Assembly (NCBI GenBank): GCA_000310025.1
Contig: FN649746.1
Span: forward strand, 3,259,971-3,323,970
Source: Ectocarpus siliculosus
Lineage: Eukaryota; Sar; Phaeophyceae; Ectocarpales; Ectocarpaceae
Reading direction: 5' to 3'
DNA: 64,000 nt
Position 1 is the first letter of the stretch. Every line of letters begins with the position of its first letter. Both the position numbers and the translations under genes were made by a program. The notes under the pieces are model-generated. The model had not been told where the DNA came from, did no database searches, and was given only the letters and a program-made list of their open reading frames with translations. Shown here one piece after another: positions 1-14,200 of this stretch.

Positions 1-1469
1 GCAACTCTCGGATTGACCACGTAGCCATGACAGTTGATCTGTACACCATGACTCTTCGGCAGAACATTGCAGGAAGAAGACCGCAGGCCATACAAAACCC
101 CTGATCTCAGAAGGGGGCGGCTCGTTTCATCGCTTGGGTTGCACCAGCCGCCAGAACAGCAACCGCACCTGCCACTTCCTGCGCACTTTCTCCTGAAACG
201 AAAACCCCGTCATCCTGCAGCATTTTCACTGTCGCCTCCTGCACCATGATCCTGGCCTACTCCTGTCCATGTAGCTCTGAGTGTTGTCCCATTCCTCGCC
301 TGGGGAAGTTGATGTTGACGCTCAGCTCTCTCTGCTCAGCTGCCTTCAAAGCCTGAGAGATGGAAAGCCGTCAAATAACCCGCGTGGCTCGGACGATGGA
401 GTTTGAGCCTTTGTCGTTTCGGTGAGAAGACTTCTGATTCAAGCTGAAGTCTAGTTGTGTCTACAGTAGACGCCCGGTGCTCGTTTCGAATCTGCCACAA
501 CAGTCCCTCTGTGGGTGACGACTACGGCTGTGTGTGCGTATGGCACTTCTCCACTGTAGAAACAACTCTTATGGTGGTCTCCAGCTGTGCAGATTAGCTT
601 TTTGCCCTTTTCCACTACCGCCGGCGCACGGGCGGTCCTTTGTGACTCTGAGAATCTCGGTAGCCTAACGCTTTTTCAACCAACTGTCGGTGCACACTAC
701 AGCAGTAGACCTAACATCTAAAGTGTGTGTGCAGGAAAAGTAACTTATGTTGCATGCTCGGTGTATCACATCGTCTACTGCGTTGCATCACTTTGAATCG
801 TCTGGAGAGCTCTGAGTGGCACACCGATGACTGAACGCCACGCAAACATTCACCATTTTGCGACACGACGCAGACTGCGTAACCGTCTTTCCTATTGGTC
901 AACAATGATGCCGCCGATTAAACCCCCCTCTACCCCCGACTATGTGCAATAGCAAGAAGTTTGAACCAATTGTCATAAGCTCACGCGCGCATGAACTCTT
1001 CCACCTCTCGCCATATCCCACGTGCCTCCTGTGAATCCTAATATTGTCGTACCTTGGAGCCCAGTTAGGATCAGTCTTCGGTCGGGGCCATGGTAGCTCA
1101 GACCTGGAAAGGCGCTCACCATTCTGGTGTGCTTGTGTGTGGGGGAAGGGAGGGGGGAACGGGCCTCCCTGCCTGTCTATTCCCCGTAGTCTGCCCCGCC
1201 CGCTGTGTGTGTCTCTCTCATCAAGGAAGTGTTCGCCAATTGGTAAAATTGAAACAAGTTGCGCCGCATGCAAGTGGGTTCTCGGGCGGATTGTTACTCT
1301 TCGATATAATCCGACGTTTCATTTCCCACGTCACATTCTCGGGATCGGGGATCTCTCTCCTCTCTCTCCCTCTCCCTCTCCCCCTAACTTCTAGCTGTAC
1401 GAACACCATCCAGACAACCAGCACATACCGCGTTTCACAGCCTCCACGGAGGTAGGTGTAGTGGTCCGT
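1..1469. other. 5' flank of the CCDC146-like gene, no gene recognised
   Basis: I see no exon chain with coding character here. A pyrimidine-rich run (CT/CCCT) at about 1355-1386 and a short purine run near 1140-1160 are the only notable composition features. The promoter and 5' UTR of the downstream coiled-coil gene should lie here, but I cannot point to a TATA box or initiator with confidence. The tail of another gene in the first few hundred bases cannot be excluded. Confidence 0.4.
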
Positions 1470-4400
1470 ATGGTAGCGGAGGAGGTACGGGGCAATGCCT
1501 TCCCAGCTGATTCGAGCGTGTCCTCCGACAGCGGCGGCCAAAATGACGTCATTGACATCGAAGAGAGGGAGCAACACCTAGCCAAGAGCACCATCGACGA
1601 ACAAGATGTCGACCTCTCCATTGCCTTCGTCAACATACATGATCGGGTTACCGACAAAACGTGGGTCGAATTAAATTCAATGACTACGTTGTCTGGGTGA
1701 TATGGTGGTGTGGCGATTTGCTCGACAGAAAGTCAACACATCTATCTCTGTGTCTGAATAACCATATGAGGGTGTAGGAATCTAGACTAAAACCGTGGCA
1801 CCAACCGTAAATTGACAGTCCTGTTTTTAAAACCTATCGAGTCCTAAAATACGTTCCGTTCGTGATGATATATATGCAGACTTCACTGCTTGCATCCTCG
1901 ATGCCTTGTAAGACTACAGGGAGGGTACTAGTAACACTGGGAGTACATGTGGTGTAAACATCTGCATTCTCCGACGGTGACTGTCTCCATCAATCCGTGA
2001 CTCCGTGCTGAGAAACGACTCATAAGGACACTCGGACACACGCATTCGAAGTCATGTTGAGATTCCCCCCCTAACCTTCAATGTCCCCTGATTCTCCCCG
2101 TTGCTTGCACGCCCACGCCAGATTTTCTGCCGAAGTCGCAGCGGAATACAGGGAGCGCTACCGCAAAATGCACAACCTTGTGGTAACCGCACACCGAGCA
2201 GAACGCGAAGTGAGTTCAAACATGCTTGAACCAGATTGATCACAACCATAGAGCTAGCTCCACGACATGAGTTGGTCATTTGTTAGCTGTTGCTTAATCG
2301 CGGTTGCTACGCACCCGCGTTCTCTTCTCTGACAACCGACGCGCACCGATCGGAAGACTCATTTCGAAATACAGTTGTCCAGGGACGGTTGGATATGTGT
2401 CCAATGTACAAGTTGTCTACAGTTGTTGTAAATGGTCTTTTATATAACGTATGAAATAAGTACAATAGCAGCCTGCCGCTGTTTGGCAAGTGGTTCTGCC
2501 AACAGTCAAATAATGGGCGACATCTGTGAAACTGTGCAACTACCGCCGAAACCATAAGGACGTGCACATGGCCACGGGATAGCTCTCCACGCCCACACAC
2601 GTTTTGACTGCGTGCGGAAGGTAAAAGCCTCGGAGACAACCGTAGAGTTCATTTCCGTCCATTGACGCTTGGTCTAGTTCTCAAGGCTTTCGATAGTATT
2701 ACTCAAGTTAAGCACAATTCAAACGCCATTGGTGGTATCTGCCACGAATTTTTACTTCTATAAGTCTATCGTGTTCTCCGTCCATTGCTGCTCCTCCATT
2801 AAATTCAGATCCTGCGCACGGTGAAAAGCCTCCACAACGAGTGTCTCGGAGAAGAAATCCGTCTTGAGAAGGTACAGTATGCCTATGACCGGAGAATACG
2901 TTCTCTATATCGCGAGACGGAGAGATGAACCTTGAGGGGGTACATTTTGGGCTTCGTTGGTTATCTGCGGGACAAATCACGTGCCCACACTGGACATCAA
3001 ACTACCAGAGTATTTCGTTCCTGGGACACGCCGTGTATTAAACAGCTCAGATAACACTTTCAACAGTCGTGGTAAATGAAACTGTCTCTGTCTGGGCTTG
3101 GAAGTCTTGGCGACGCCGGTTTGAGAAACGACACGATGATTTGTGATATGTAGCTCGTGTGGCACGCATGGTGCCGCGTAGGATTACGACGCCTGCACGC
3201 TCCAAAATGCCTGTAGTCTACATCGTATACCTACACATAACCTCGGGTCAATGAGATGCCGCTGGGAACTTGTTGTGTTGGACCGTACCGCAGGCACGAG
3301 CGGTCCATGATGCGTCTTTGGAGGAAGTTAGGCTGTTGGAGGAGCGCAGAGACTCAGAGGCCGCAACGCTACAAGAGGTTGAACGACGGGAAACTGCGCT
3401 CAGGTAACGATGCTCGTCGCAGAAGAGGCCACGCCAAAGCGCCAGCCCAACAATAATCAATTAATTGTTCTTTTTCGATCTCATGGAAGGCTGCAATTAC
3501 ACAATCCTCATCTTGTTTCAACACTGATCCGGTGACGCGTGGTCGTACCAACGCTTGCGTCGTGGTATGAGGTGATAGCCAGATGATGGCGTTGTTGCTG
3601 TTTGTGAGAATGGAGCGTCGGCGATGGGTTATCTCGATATTGTGGATATTCGTGTCTTCCATTTGACCATCCTGGCGAATATGGACGCGACCACGTAGGT
3701 ACGAGGTGGGGGAGCTCAGCGCAACGGCGGAAGACTTAAACTATCAGGTATGCCGAACTCATTGCGCCCACATTGCTGAATGCAAAGCATTGTGGTCTGT
3801 GCCGGAATCATCAACCGGTTTACTCCTGTGACAGAATACCTACGGTCTACAGCAACAGATATCAGCATTCCCTCACATTTTCCGACGATTTTTGACTGAA
3901 ACGGCTACGGCGAATTCACAGAAGACGTACACATGTTTCTGCCCGCGTTGCACGCGTCCCTGTTTCGACGTATGTGACCTGCGGATGCCGATTGGCGCAT
4001 TACGGCTTCTAACTATATCCGACCGATTGAGGGCAGCTGGAGGAGCTCAACATGGAGAATAGTCGCGCGGTATCGCCAGAGCTGGAGCGTCTGGGGGGTG
4101 TCGTGGAAGCACTAAAGGCAGAGGCAAGCGGATGATGTCTACATCACGAGAGGATTGCGCGTTGCCTCGGCTGTATCCAGCCACAGCTGTCCACCACAGG
4201 ATAGGCGTTCTCATTCGTGTCTTGCATTAGTCTTCACACGGACGGCTAGGTGTTTGGGTTGTCCCGAAATGCCTTCGTTCGTGTGGCCGAGATAGGTGAG
4301 TCTGACGTCAGGCCAGAACGCAGAACGTCAGAGGGGTTCAGCGACCGTGGGATCTGCTGCCGAACTTCCAGATTCAAAAGTGGCGTAGGATGTAAAACGT

Positions 4401-5185
4401 CGTAGAAACACGGCCAATCTTCGGCTGCGTGTGGGGTCGTCCTCAGCGGTACGATGATCCTGAGCCCTCGAACACCCCATCGCCAAGGAAAATCGGGCAG
4501 CAGTTTGCACTGCCCGACCGCCAGAGGCACAAGATCCACGAAGTGATTCGTCCGTTTGGAGTGCATAGACCTCGAACCGCGACTATCCTACTCGACCAAT
4601 CACCCTAAGAGCGTTAACCTTGACCGTGTGCCTGCCAATGGAGCAGCTCGAGCGGCTCGACAAGGAGACGGTGAAAGACGAAGCCCTCAAAACAACCCTC
4701 TTGGAAAAGTCGGAGGTGCTGGAAGATACCAGGATTGACCTCGGGAGGCAACAGGAGAGGCTCCAGGTGAGCGACATAAGATTCCCCCATGTTGCCCTAT
4801 ACCCCTCGGCTCGTCGTGCATTTAATCGTTTCCCTGTGGTCTTCTTTGGTTCGTATTTGCTCTTCGTCAATATTGTATCTCCGTCTAGATAAAGATGATT
4901 TCTGCGCGAGCAAGCCTTCATGAAAAATATGGCCTGTTACATCGAGAATAGCCCATAGGACAACGGCACATCTCGCTTCTCCACGACCAACGTATCGTTC
5001 TATGTGTTATCGTCAGGCTTACTTGTCGAAGACGGGCGGAGAGCCGGACAGGATTCGAAAGCAGGGAGACAGCGTCCACAGAGCTGCCTCCACCCTCGAC
5101 GCCGAGGTGGGTTGGTCGTGAAGGTCGTCGATCGACACATGGATCACCGCTGAGATGGGCACAAGTAACACAAGCAGAGGTGTCA

Positions 5186-5217
<32 letters not shown>

Positions 5218-8200
5218 CAATCTCGAAACGATACGAACCCCACGATGCCTGCGACCCAGAACTCGCTCTTCTCGCTAAAAGTGCGGAGGTTCTGTGAAAC
5301 ACGGCAGGATGGGTGCCGACGCGCCTACGGTGCTGAGTTCGGATAATAAATGCGGGTCGGCTTTCTCCTGCACCTTGTACTCTAGCGACACTCGAGTACG
5401 GTGTAGGAGAGCATGGTAGATCCGCCATCCGCCGGCTTACCTCCGTGTGGGAACTTTTGTTTCTGCTTGCAAATAGGTGCGACGGTTGCAGCTTTGCACG
5501 GCAAAGGCGGAGCAGGAGGCGGAGAACATCAGAGAAAAACGTCAGCAAGCCACCGAGCTCAAGAGGGGGCTCATCGAAAAGCTGGAGCTACAGAGGTAAG
5601 TATCGATGCCTGTGAGCTGCTGTGTCCTGTGGCGGATTTTCGTATCTCAGATTCGCTTGCATTCCGTAACAACGTTTTGACCCAGAACGTACGCAGGGTA
5701 CCATTGTATGCGCATGGTGCAATTCCATGCCGTAGGTATAATCGAAATCATGTGGGGAAGGTGCCGGCAATCGTCCTACAAAGCACAGCAGGTTGCCTCA
5801 CGATGATGCATGGAAATGGTATGGAACAAAAAGGGCGATCAGCGTGAAAACAATCCCTTCGTCAATGAATGTCCAATGGAACTTGGCACGAGAACATCTG
5901 AAAAACATGTTGAGGACGAGGTTTTTATTCCGATGGCACGTGTACCGTGCCAAGGAGTAACAGAACGAACGTCAAGAAATGACTCCTCGGAAATAGCAAG
6001 GGTGTCGCCGCTGCTCCGAACGGAAAGGAAGTCGGGGGGATTCGCTAACTAGGATACGCGTAGTCATGCCACGGTAGCATACTGTAATAGTTTATGGCAC
6101 AGCTTCGTGTTCGGGGTTCCTCATATGAGAAACCAGCCCATACTCGTGCAATATCACGTAATTTCTCGTGATGTGCTTAGCCCATCGGGTTTTTTATCGC
6201 GTCGTACTCTCATTTTTCTAGTGTCCATTTAGGCTGGGGTATCGAGTTCTGGCTGTAAGAAGAATATTATTGTGCATCCCTACCACGGCATGAGTTGAGA
6301 GTAGCTGAGGTGCGACGTTGATTGAAGGCCTACCTCACCCCTCGTTTGACCTCTGAAACGCTCTTCTCGCACCCCAATCAATCATGTTGAGGATTGTTTT
6401 TTGTTGCTACCATGGACCTCGAAGACATTGCAGCACCTTTTTGAACACCTGGCGATCCTTACCCTGCTGGTGGCGTTAGGCCACCATGTTGGCAAAGTAC
6501 GGAGAGAAGAATCGGGCCTGAATCCCGACAGTCTGTCTCTCATTGGGTGGCCGCGGTTGTCTTTGCTCTGTTTCAGGGACACGTTGCAGCATCGGCAAAA
6601 GGACGTGGAGGTGGTCACCACGAACCTCGAGATGCAGAGGGCCAAGAACCACCAACTCCTCACGGAGGTGTGATGCACATTGCTGCCGCAGTCGCTGAGC
6701 ATCTCCGTGATGTCAGTGATTGCATGGCCTGGTCGCCTCCCTTTGTGTTATCGTCGTATACCGACGTCGATAATTTCCCGTCACATCAAACCCGTGCGTC
6801 GCGTTCGGAAGAATCAAGCCTATATGTTGAGACGAAACTACTATAGAAGCACCAGAGAAGACATACAGTGCCTGCAGCCTGGGCAGTAAGTAAGGCGGGA
6901 AATGCTAACCGGGTAAGTCGAGAAACGTTCGCACTTCTGTCTTCGTGTAGAACGCGTTCATGTACCGTGTGATTTGTACAATGACCACTGTGTCAACGAT
7001 CTTACGTAGTGAGGTCCGATCGACTCTGAAAATGGCATGCACACGCACAACAACCACAACAACAACAACAACGAAACCTTGCAGCGGGTGGAGCTAACGC
7101 TGCAGAGCAAGGAGGCGGACGAAAAGACTCGACGAGAGGGAGACACGCTGTCCATGGAGAGGAAGTTTCTCGAGCTCATGAAGAGGAAGCTCAGAAAAAA
7201 ACGCTCCATCGCCGAAGCCGCACGACAGGTTGGTGCGTGTTTTCGTATACTCACTCACCGCAGGTGCACAAGTAAAACGTACCGTTCGCAGCCTCTTCTT
7301 CGTTCTGTATGTGTAAACAGTAAACAGTGCAAGTTCCACGCGCGCTCTTTAATTTGCACGTTTCAACGTTCTGGCGTATAGGTGCTTTCACGTCTTGATG
7401 TGTTCAAGTTTACAAGTTTTCAAGGTGGCAAGGTTCCAACACCCTCTGCTGCAGAGTAGCTAAAAAGCGAGCAACAAGTTCAAGTTTGTTCTCGCCAACG
7501 AAACACACGCCTGCTGACGAGCAAAATGGTGGATCATTTCGTGGACTAGTCAGAAATCTAGCTGTCACGAGGGTTGGCTTTGGTGTGGCTACGTACGAGC
7601 CGTACATCGCCCGCAGGGTTTTGTGCCATCTTGTCGCTCCTGCGGGTTCCGTGCTCTGTGTCGTCACGGTTGCCTCGCCCCTCCAGGCAGGCTACCTGAG
7701 GAAACTGAAGCCGAAGTTCGCGTACCGGGCAGACAGATGAGAAAGCCGCAGGCAGTGGCTTTCACCGAGGCAAACCGAAAATGTCGTGTTAACCACTGCA
7801 GCCCCGTGGGAACCCCTATCGGTGCGAATGCAGGTGGTTCCCGTGCTAGAGCAGCAGCTGGGCGACGTCCAAGCAGACTTGCAGAGCCAGGAAGGGCTGG
7901 CCAAAGAGCTGAACCATGAGGTGATTACAAACTTTCGCACTTTGGATGCTACTTCCCTGTTTGAAGCAATGTGATGCCGCTCCATGGTCGAGGCAGTGTG
8001 ATTGTACCCCCGCGCCGGTGCTTCTCTCGACAACAGGCCACCACCACCAGGCAGGTCATAGACACTTTCTCGTCCCCCCGTGTTTGTGTTTGGTTTTTCG
8101 CTGATATCACAAGGTAGACCCGACGAATGTCGACCCCGGCTTCGTGTCTCGTGCAGGCCTTGCTTCCGTTGTCCCTTTTGCTCCCAGACCAGCATCGTGA

Positions 8201-11200
8201 GGCATAGGTAGAACCATCGGTGACCCCCCCCCGCCTCCTCATGCGACATCAACAGTCTAACGACCACGGCATGCACGGCTATGAGTACACCCCCTCATCC
8301 CAGCATTTCGTGCCGAACTCACCCCCCTGTTCCTCGTCTCCTTCCGATCAAAGGCCGACATCATGAGGCAGGACGTAGACATTGGGCTAGCGAGGTTTCT
8401 CTCCCAGGAAATGGCGGAGAACTCGAAGCGATCAGACCTGGCGGCTCTGCTGGAAGAAGTCGACGGCCTCGAAGCCGAGGTCTGCACCCCTCCGTAGGAT
8501 TTGCAACGCTTCCGTACTCAAGTCGTGGACGGGGAGCGCTCTTTGAAGTAGTGGATAGGATCGCATACCTCGTGATACGGTATAAGGATGTACGTTTATC
8601 GGGAGAGATGGGGTGGTGAGGACGAAGAAGCCTTGCTTGACGAAAACGTAAGGGTGCAAGCATAAAGCAAGGTCTGTCAAAGTAGCCTCGGCCGCTGTTC
8701 AGTGGTGAGCTCCCCGTCCAACCCAACGATCCAAATCCCTTTAATCATCGCGGGTTGCGCGTTTTACAGTCAGGAGTATGGCTTACGTGCGGTGCTCCGG
8801 CGATAATGCTACTGTTGCGCGGGCGTGCCACAGGTGCTGCAATGGGGCGAGGAAGAGAAGCGACAGCGCAAGCTGGTAGCTCTTTTGAAAGGGCAGCGGG
8901 ACATCAAGCAAGGCGAGGCTTTGAGGGCGCAACAGGCTGAGAAAGACACCGCCCAGCAGGTGCGTACGCGTGCGTCGTGCCGATATTCTTTACGTTCACG
9001 AAAAAGGTTGTACACCATCACACGGCATACATTTTCTCGACCGGCCCCGGGATAACTCACCCACAGCTCAAAGTTGGGATATGCTGCATGATTCTTTGAC
9101 CACCTCGTGACCCGTCCACGTGCCCACTCTGGAGCTCTATTGACGTGTTGTAATCACGCACGACCCCCAAATACCGTGTCGACGTAAACCCTACTCCGTT
9201 GTTAAAGGTGAAAATGAAGCAGTTGGTCATCGCAGACCTGTCGAAGAGGTGTAACGACACCAACAACCGCCTCAAGGAGTTCTCCGCGCTCTACGACGTC
9301 GTCAAGAACGAGAGGAACAAATACGTCAACCTGATCCAGGCCAGCCACCAGGCTCTCGCCGAGATGAAGGAGAAGATCAAGATTCTTCACAACGAGGTGC
9401 CTGCCAACGACGCTCTTGTGGTCGCTGGCAGCTGAGAATACCCCCCCATGTAGACGTTGGCAGGGAGAAAAGCATGCGCCTGTCGCACGGGCGGCAGGGA
9501 AGTTCTTGGCGTCTATGGGACTTGAATGGTGTTCCAATGTGTTCGCGTGGCTTGAACTTGTGTACCAGTATGCACCCAGGGGTGAATATTTTGTAAGGGT
9601 GTGCTGACTTGTACTGAAGAGGGAATACCTCGCGCCAACTTCTCACACATACATCCCGCCCAAGCACGCTTTGCACGGCGCGACGGCACTGCCTTTCGCA
9701 CGACTGCCCGCGCATGCATTCGTTCAACAGGTGGATATCCTTCGAAACGAATCCCTCGCCAAGGACAAGGCCCTCAAGAAGGAACGCGTGGCTCACCGGT
9801 AAGAGAGGAGCGAACGAGAATCTGAACGAAAATGGACACGCGAGGTGGTAGAAGACTAAAACAGCTTCGAGGCGTGTCGGAGCTATATTCTATCCTTACC
9901 ACTGACGAGTACAACTGATTTCAAGGATTGATTGGAAGGTGCTTCACCACTCCTCTGAGACCCTGAACCCCCAACAAAGTAGCACCATTCACAACTCTTG
10001 TCTCTCCACCACACATGCCAGCTTCTGCAGTCTACAACAGGGAAGCTTGATATCCTCGACAACGCACGTACAAAATGCCAGGAGAGTGTGCCTGAAATGA
10101 CCATAATGTAGGCGGACGCCCGCTTTGGCCCGTCAGGGTCGAAGTAGCGGCCTTTCGGACCGTTAACGCATTTCATTGGGCCCGCAGATAGAGCCACCTA
10201 CTACGGTTGCTGGAAAGCACCACTAAGGTGCCCTTGACGTGACCACCCGCCCGTTGGAGTTTCATCGTGAACTCTTAATCGATGCACTGTACGGATCATT
10301 TCTTCTGTTTATCGTGTGCAGAGCATCTCAGGCCCAAAGGGATGGGCTGCGTTTGGAGGCAAACAACGCTTCCATGCACTACCGGACAAAGCAGCAAGGT
10401 GCGCGCGAGAAGCATCGAGGAGTACAACGGCTCCGCATCCGTGGGAGAAAGCCTTTGGTAGTACCGGATATCATCATTCTTGTGCAGGGTTGTACGAACT
10501 AAGTACTGCCGCGTTGAAAGCCATGGTGGGACCGCCTACACAGAATTTGAAGAGTTTATCTATGGGGGTAGTGTCGTGCGCTAACATTTATCGCTGAGAC
10601 CACCGTTTGAGGTCAGGGTGTACTATCCCAGAGGCGGCAGGCGACTGCGATGGTGTAAGGCACATGATATGCTTTGTTCGCGCAGGATATCATTCACGGT
10701 GGGGGTCTCGACGTTTGCTCACGATGTGTGGTCCTTGGTTGAAACTGACGCTGCTAGCAAAGCAGGTGCTGGTAGTCCATGTGACCGGAGTACATGCCTT
10801 CACCTGCCTGGTGGCGTTTTCTGCTATTTTGACAGCTTCGTTGTCGGATGTTTTGTTTATGGCTTAAAGGGACGCTCCCCGATGCCTTTCCGGCCTCTCA
10901 CCGGAACTCCTACTACTTCATAGCGAGATCTGCTGATTATTTCGCGTACCTTTGCGCCCCTCCCTCGTGCTGTGCGCTTCGCCGTCTTTGCGAAAAAGAC
11001 AGGTGCCGTCCTCTAGGACACAATCTTATTAGGCTGACGGACATTCTTTGCACCTCCCCTGTCCCCCCTCTACTTGAGAATCCCCGAGAACATCTGCATC
11101 CCCTTCTTCGCAACAACGGGAAGTTTATATATCCCCCCGGTCCCGCCCATCCTGCCTGCCCTGACGACACAACATAGTGGTGGAGCAGCAGATCGTGGAG

Positions 11201-14200
11201 ATCGAGAAGCAGAACGGCGTGATCAACGCCTTGGAGAGGGACATGCTCCGGCTCAAGGCCATGTACGAGGCGGCGGTGGAGCAGCGCAACTTTGCCGGTG
11301 TGCAGTTGATCGACCGTAACGATGAGCTCTGCGTCTTGTACGAGAAGTCCAACATACAAGAGACCACGCTCAAGGTGAGTATTTGAGCTCCATTACGCGT
11401 CGATGTTCAACCTGAAGGATGTGTCAGGCATCGGCCATTCCGTTAATGCCTCACTCACCGTTGCATCACCAGGCGGATATTGGGATATGGCTATCTTGTG
11501 TGTTTATGCATCGTTCGAATGGGTCTCAGGACCAAGAGTGTTCGATGTCTTCGGCGCTCGTGTATCGTATATGCCAGACAGCCCCCCACGGCTCTTGGAG
11601 GTATTTGCAAACTTTCACCAACTAATGCACGAATTGATCCAGCTTGAATCCAAACATAGCACCATTGACATTGCTCGCTAGGCATATCGGCTGAAACGGG
11701 TTCGAACCGCAAATTCGACGTTTCATGACCCAGGAGGGCAGCCTGGCCATCACAAAGCGGGAAGAAGACATCAGGATGCTAAGACTGCAGGTAAACTTCT
11801 CCTTCGGCTGTGTGGCTAACTTCGCGGACACACCATACCTCCCACCCCAATGCTTTGACACTTCGCCGACGTTTCAACTTGAGGTTAGCCGATTCGCATT
11901 AATACACACCCTCAGCTGGAGGCTCACCGTGGTGTCATTGGAGACCGATGTTATCATTGACGGTTTCGACTGTTGTTCATGAAAAGGAAGGTCTCCCGTA
12001 ACTGCTGAGGAGCTAGACTTCAGGAAGCGGGCGAGAACGGCGAGAACGCTACCCGTGCAAGCGGAGAGACTGCTATAACCGTTTTTGTCGGTATCACGTA
12101 TAGTATGTTGTTTGAAATCCCTGGTACAACCGGAACAGGTATCTGAGCAGAATGGCTGTTACGGTAATCTCGACCACCATAAATGTGAGGTATTTCGGAT
12201 TCTTGTCGGGAAGATACCGACATCGACGTCATCAACCACAACAACAAGATCATCATCATCAACAACAGCAACAACAACAATGGCAACAATGACCACAATG
12301 ACAAGGACAACAACAACAGCAACCGAACACCTGCCGTTGCCTGGTGTGTTCTTCCTTGACGGGTCTGCCCCACAGGTTGCGGAGCTTCAAAGACGCCTCG
12401 AGGCCGCCAGACGCCGGACAGACAAGGTCGGTCACACCCACAAATCCCCCTCCTACAAGCGAAGCTTCGAAATTGGTCGTCGTAAGCCTCTCCCAAACGT
12501 GGATGCCGATTTCTATTCTGGACTGCAAACCTCAACTGCCTAAACATTGTGTTGTCGGCTCATTTCCATTTTCTTTTCGTCGAGTATTGCGACCAGGAGG
12601 TCTTGCGTCTAGGCGGGACGCCAACCTCGCATTCAACGATCTGTCCCAACTTTACACGAAGAAGTCGAGTAGATTAATCGGTTAGAACACAATAACCGAT
12701 AACGGACGGGCGTCCATCTTCTTGGAAACAGGCCCCCGACGGTGCGGAGAACTTGGTTTCCATGCACGAGGAACTGCAAACGAAGAGAGCAGTGACGGAG
12801 CAGCTCAGCAGAGACCTGGAGGACCCCGGGAACTTGATCAGGTCCGTATCTTTTTCCACGATGGGAGTATCCTTGGGGGCAGGGGGTGGGCACGGCAGTG
12901 GGGAGAGATTGCCAAATCATCACCCTCCTCGTAGAATATTTCGATCATGCCTAGCTTGGTGCTCCATGGTTGTTGGCTGCATGTACTCTACGGATACCGT
13001 ATCTTAGACTCGTTCCGTTTCTTAGTTTTCGTGCATACGCCACGCAATTCTCCACTTTGCGGCCAAGCCCTTTTTGATCGAGAGTCTCTGCTTGTGGCAC
13101 TCACTTCTCCCGTTGTTATTGCAATACAGATGGCGGGCCCTAGGGGGAGAGGACCTGTCAATGGAGCAGCTTGAGGCCACCATCGTGGTCAGTATGCCGT
13201 AGAGATCATCGTAGTGCATCGAACACATTTGTACTACGAAAACCTTGAAGTTGTCGACTACTGTACTCAAAACAACATAAAGTAGAAAACATATTCGGAA
13301 CCAATTCGAGTACCACCGTGGTATTTGCTTCCAGACGAAATTCCTCCGACAGTTAACATCATGACTCATTTTGGGAATGGGGTCACAACAAATTCGTGAG
13401 CCTCGACCCCGTCGTTGTTTACATTCAGCCACACGCCTCGCCCTGCAGGATGATTGGATTTTGACCGTGTTAAATGCGTGTTCTGTAGACTTGGCACCCG
13501 CTTGAACGAACGCCAAATATATATAGTTCGGCCTCGCCATTCATGGCTACGCATGACATAGTGCGATGGTCGACATTGAGTGGCGAACGACAGAAAGAAT
13601 ATCTATTCAGTAGTAGATTCGACTGAGATATCTTCGGCTGTAAGAAGTTTTTTGAAGGGCAGGCAAGGAATGAATCGGCGTGCGTCCTCGAATGAAAATG
13701 AATGGGACACCTGTCCGCCGTTATGAACTCAAAGTTGAAACCGTGCATAACGGAGCTTGAGGCAAGACCGCATATCACGCCTAATGCTTAGAAAGTTATA
13801 TTTGATATTCTCGTATGTTTGTGCATATGCCAACATGCATGTTGAATCATCCTCGACGTTGACGGATGATCAAACGTTTCGAAGAGAAAACTACTCCTTC
13901 TGCACACAACGTAAAACCAAGGTAAGCTATCATGCAGTGCTTGCGTCCAATACGGGTCTTGGGTCGATTTTGACTTCCGAAACTGTCCCTCTCGCCCAAA
14001 GATTCTTGAGGACCGTTTGAGCGGGAAGAAGGAAGTCTTGCTGGAAAAAGAGCTGGTCCTGGAGGAAGTGATTTCCCTTACTAAAAAGCTCCGGAAGCAG
14101 GCCTCGGACGGTCGCGCACAAGCCTTAGCTCTCTCCAAAAAGGTGAATCGCGAAAGCCCTGAATGAATGAATCTTGTGGCGAATGGTTCAATTCTTTTTC

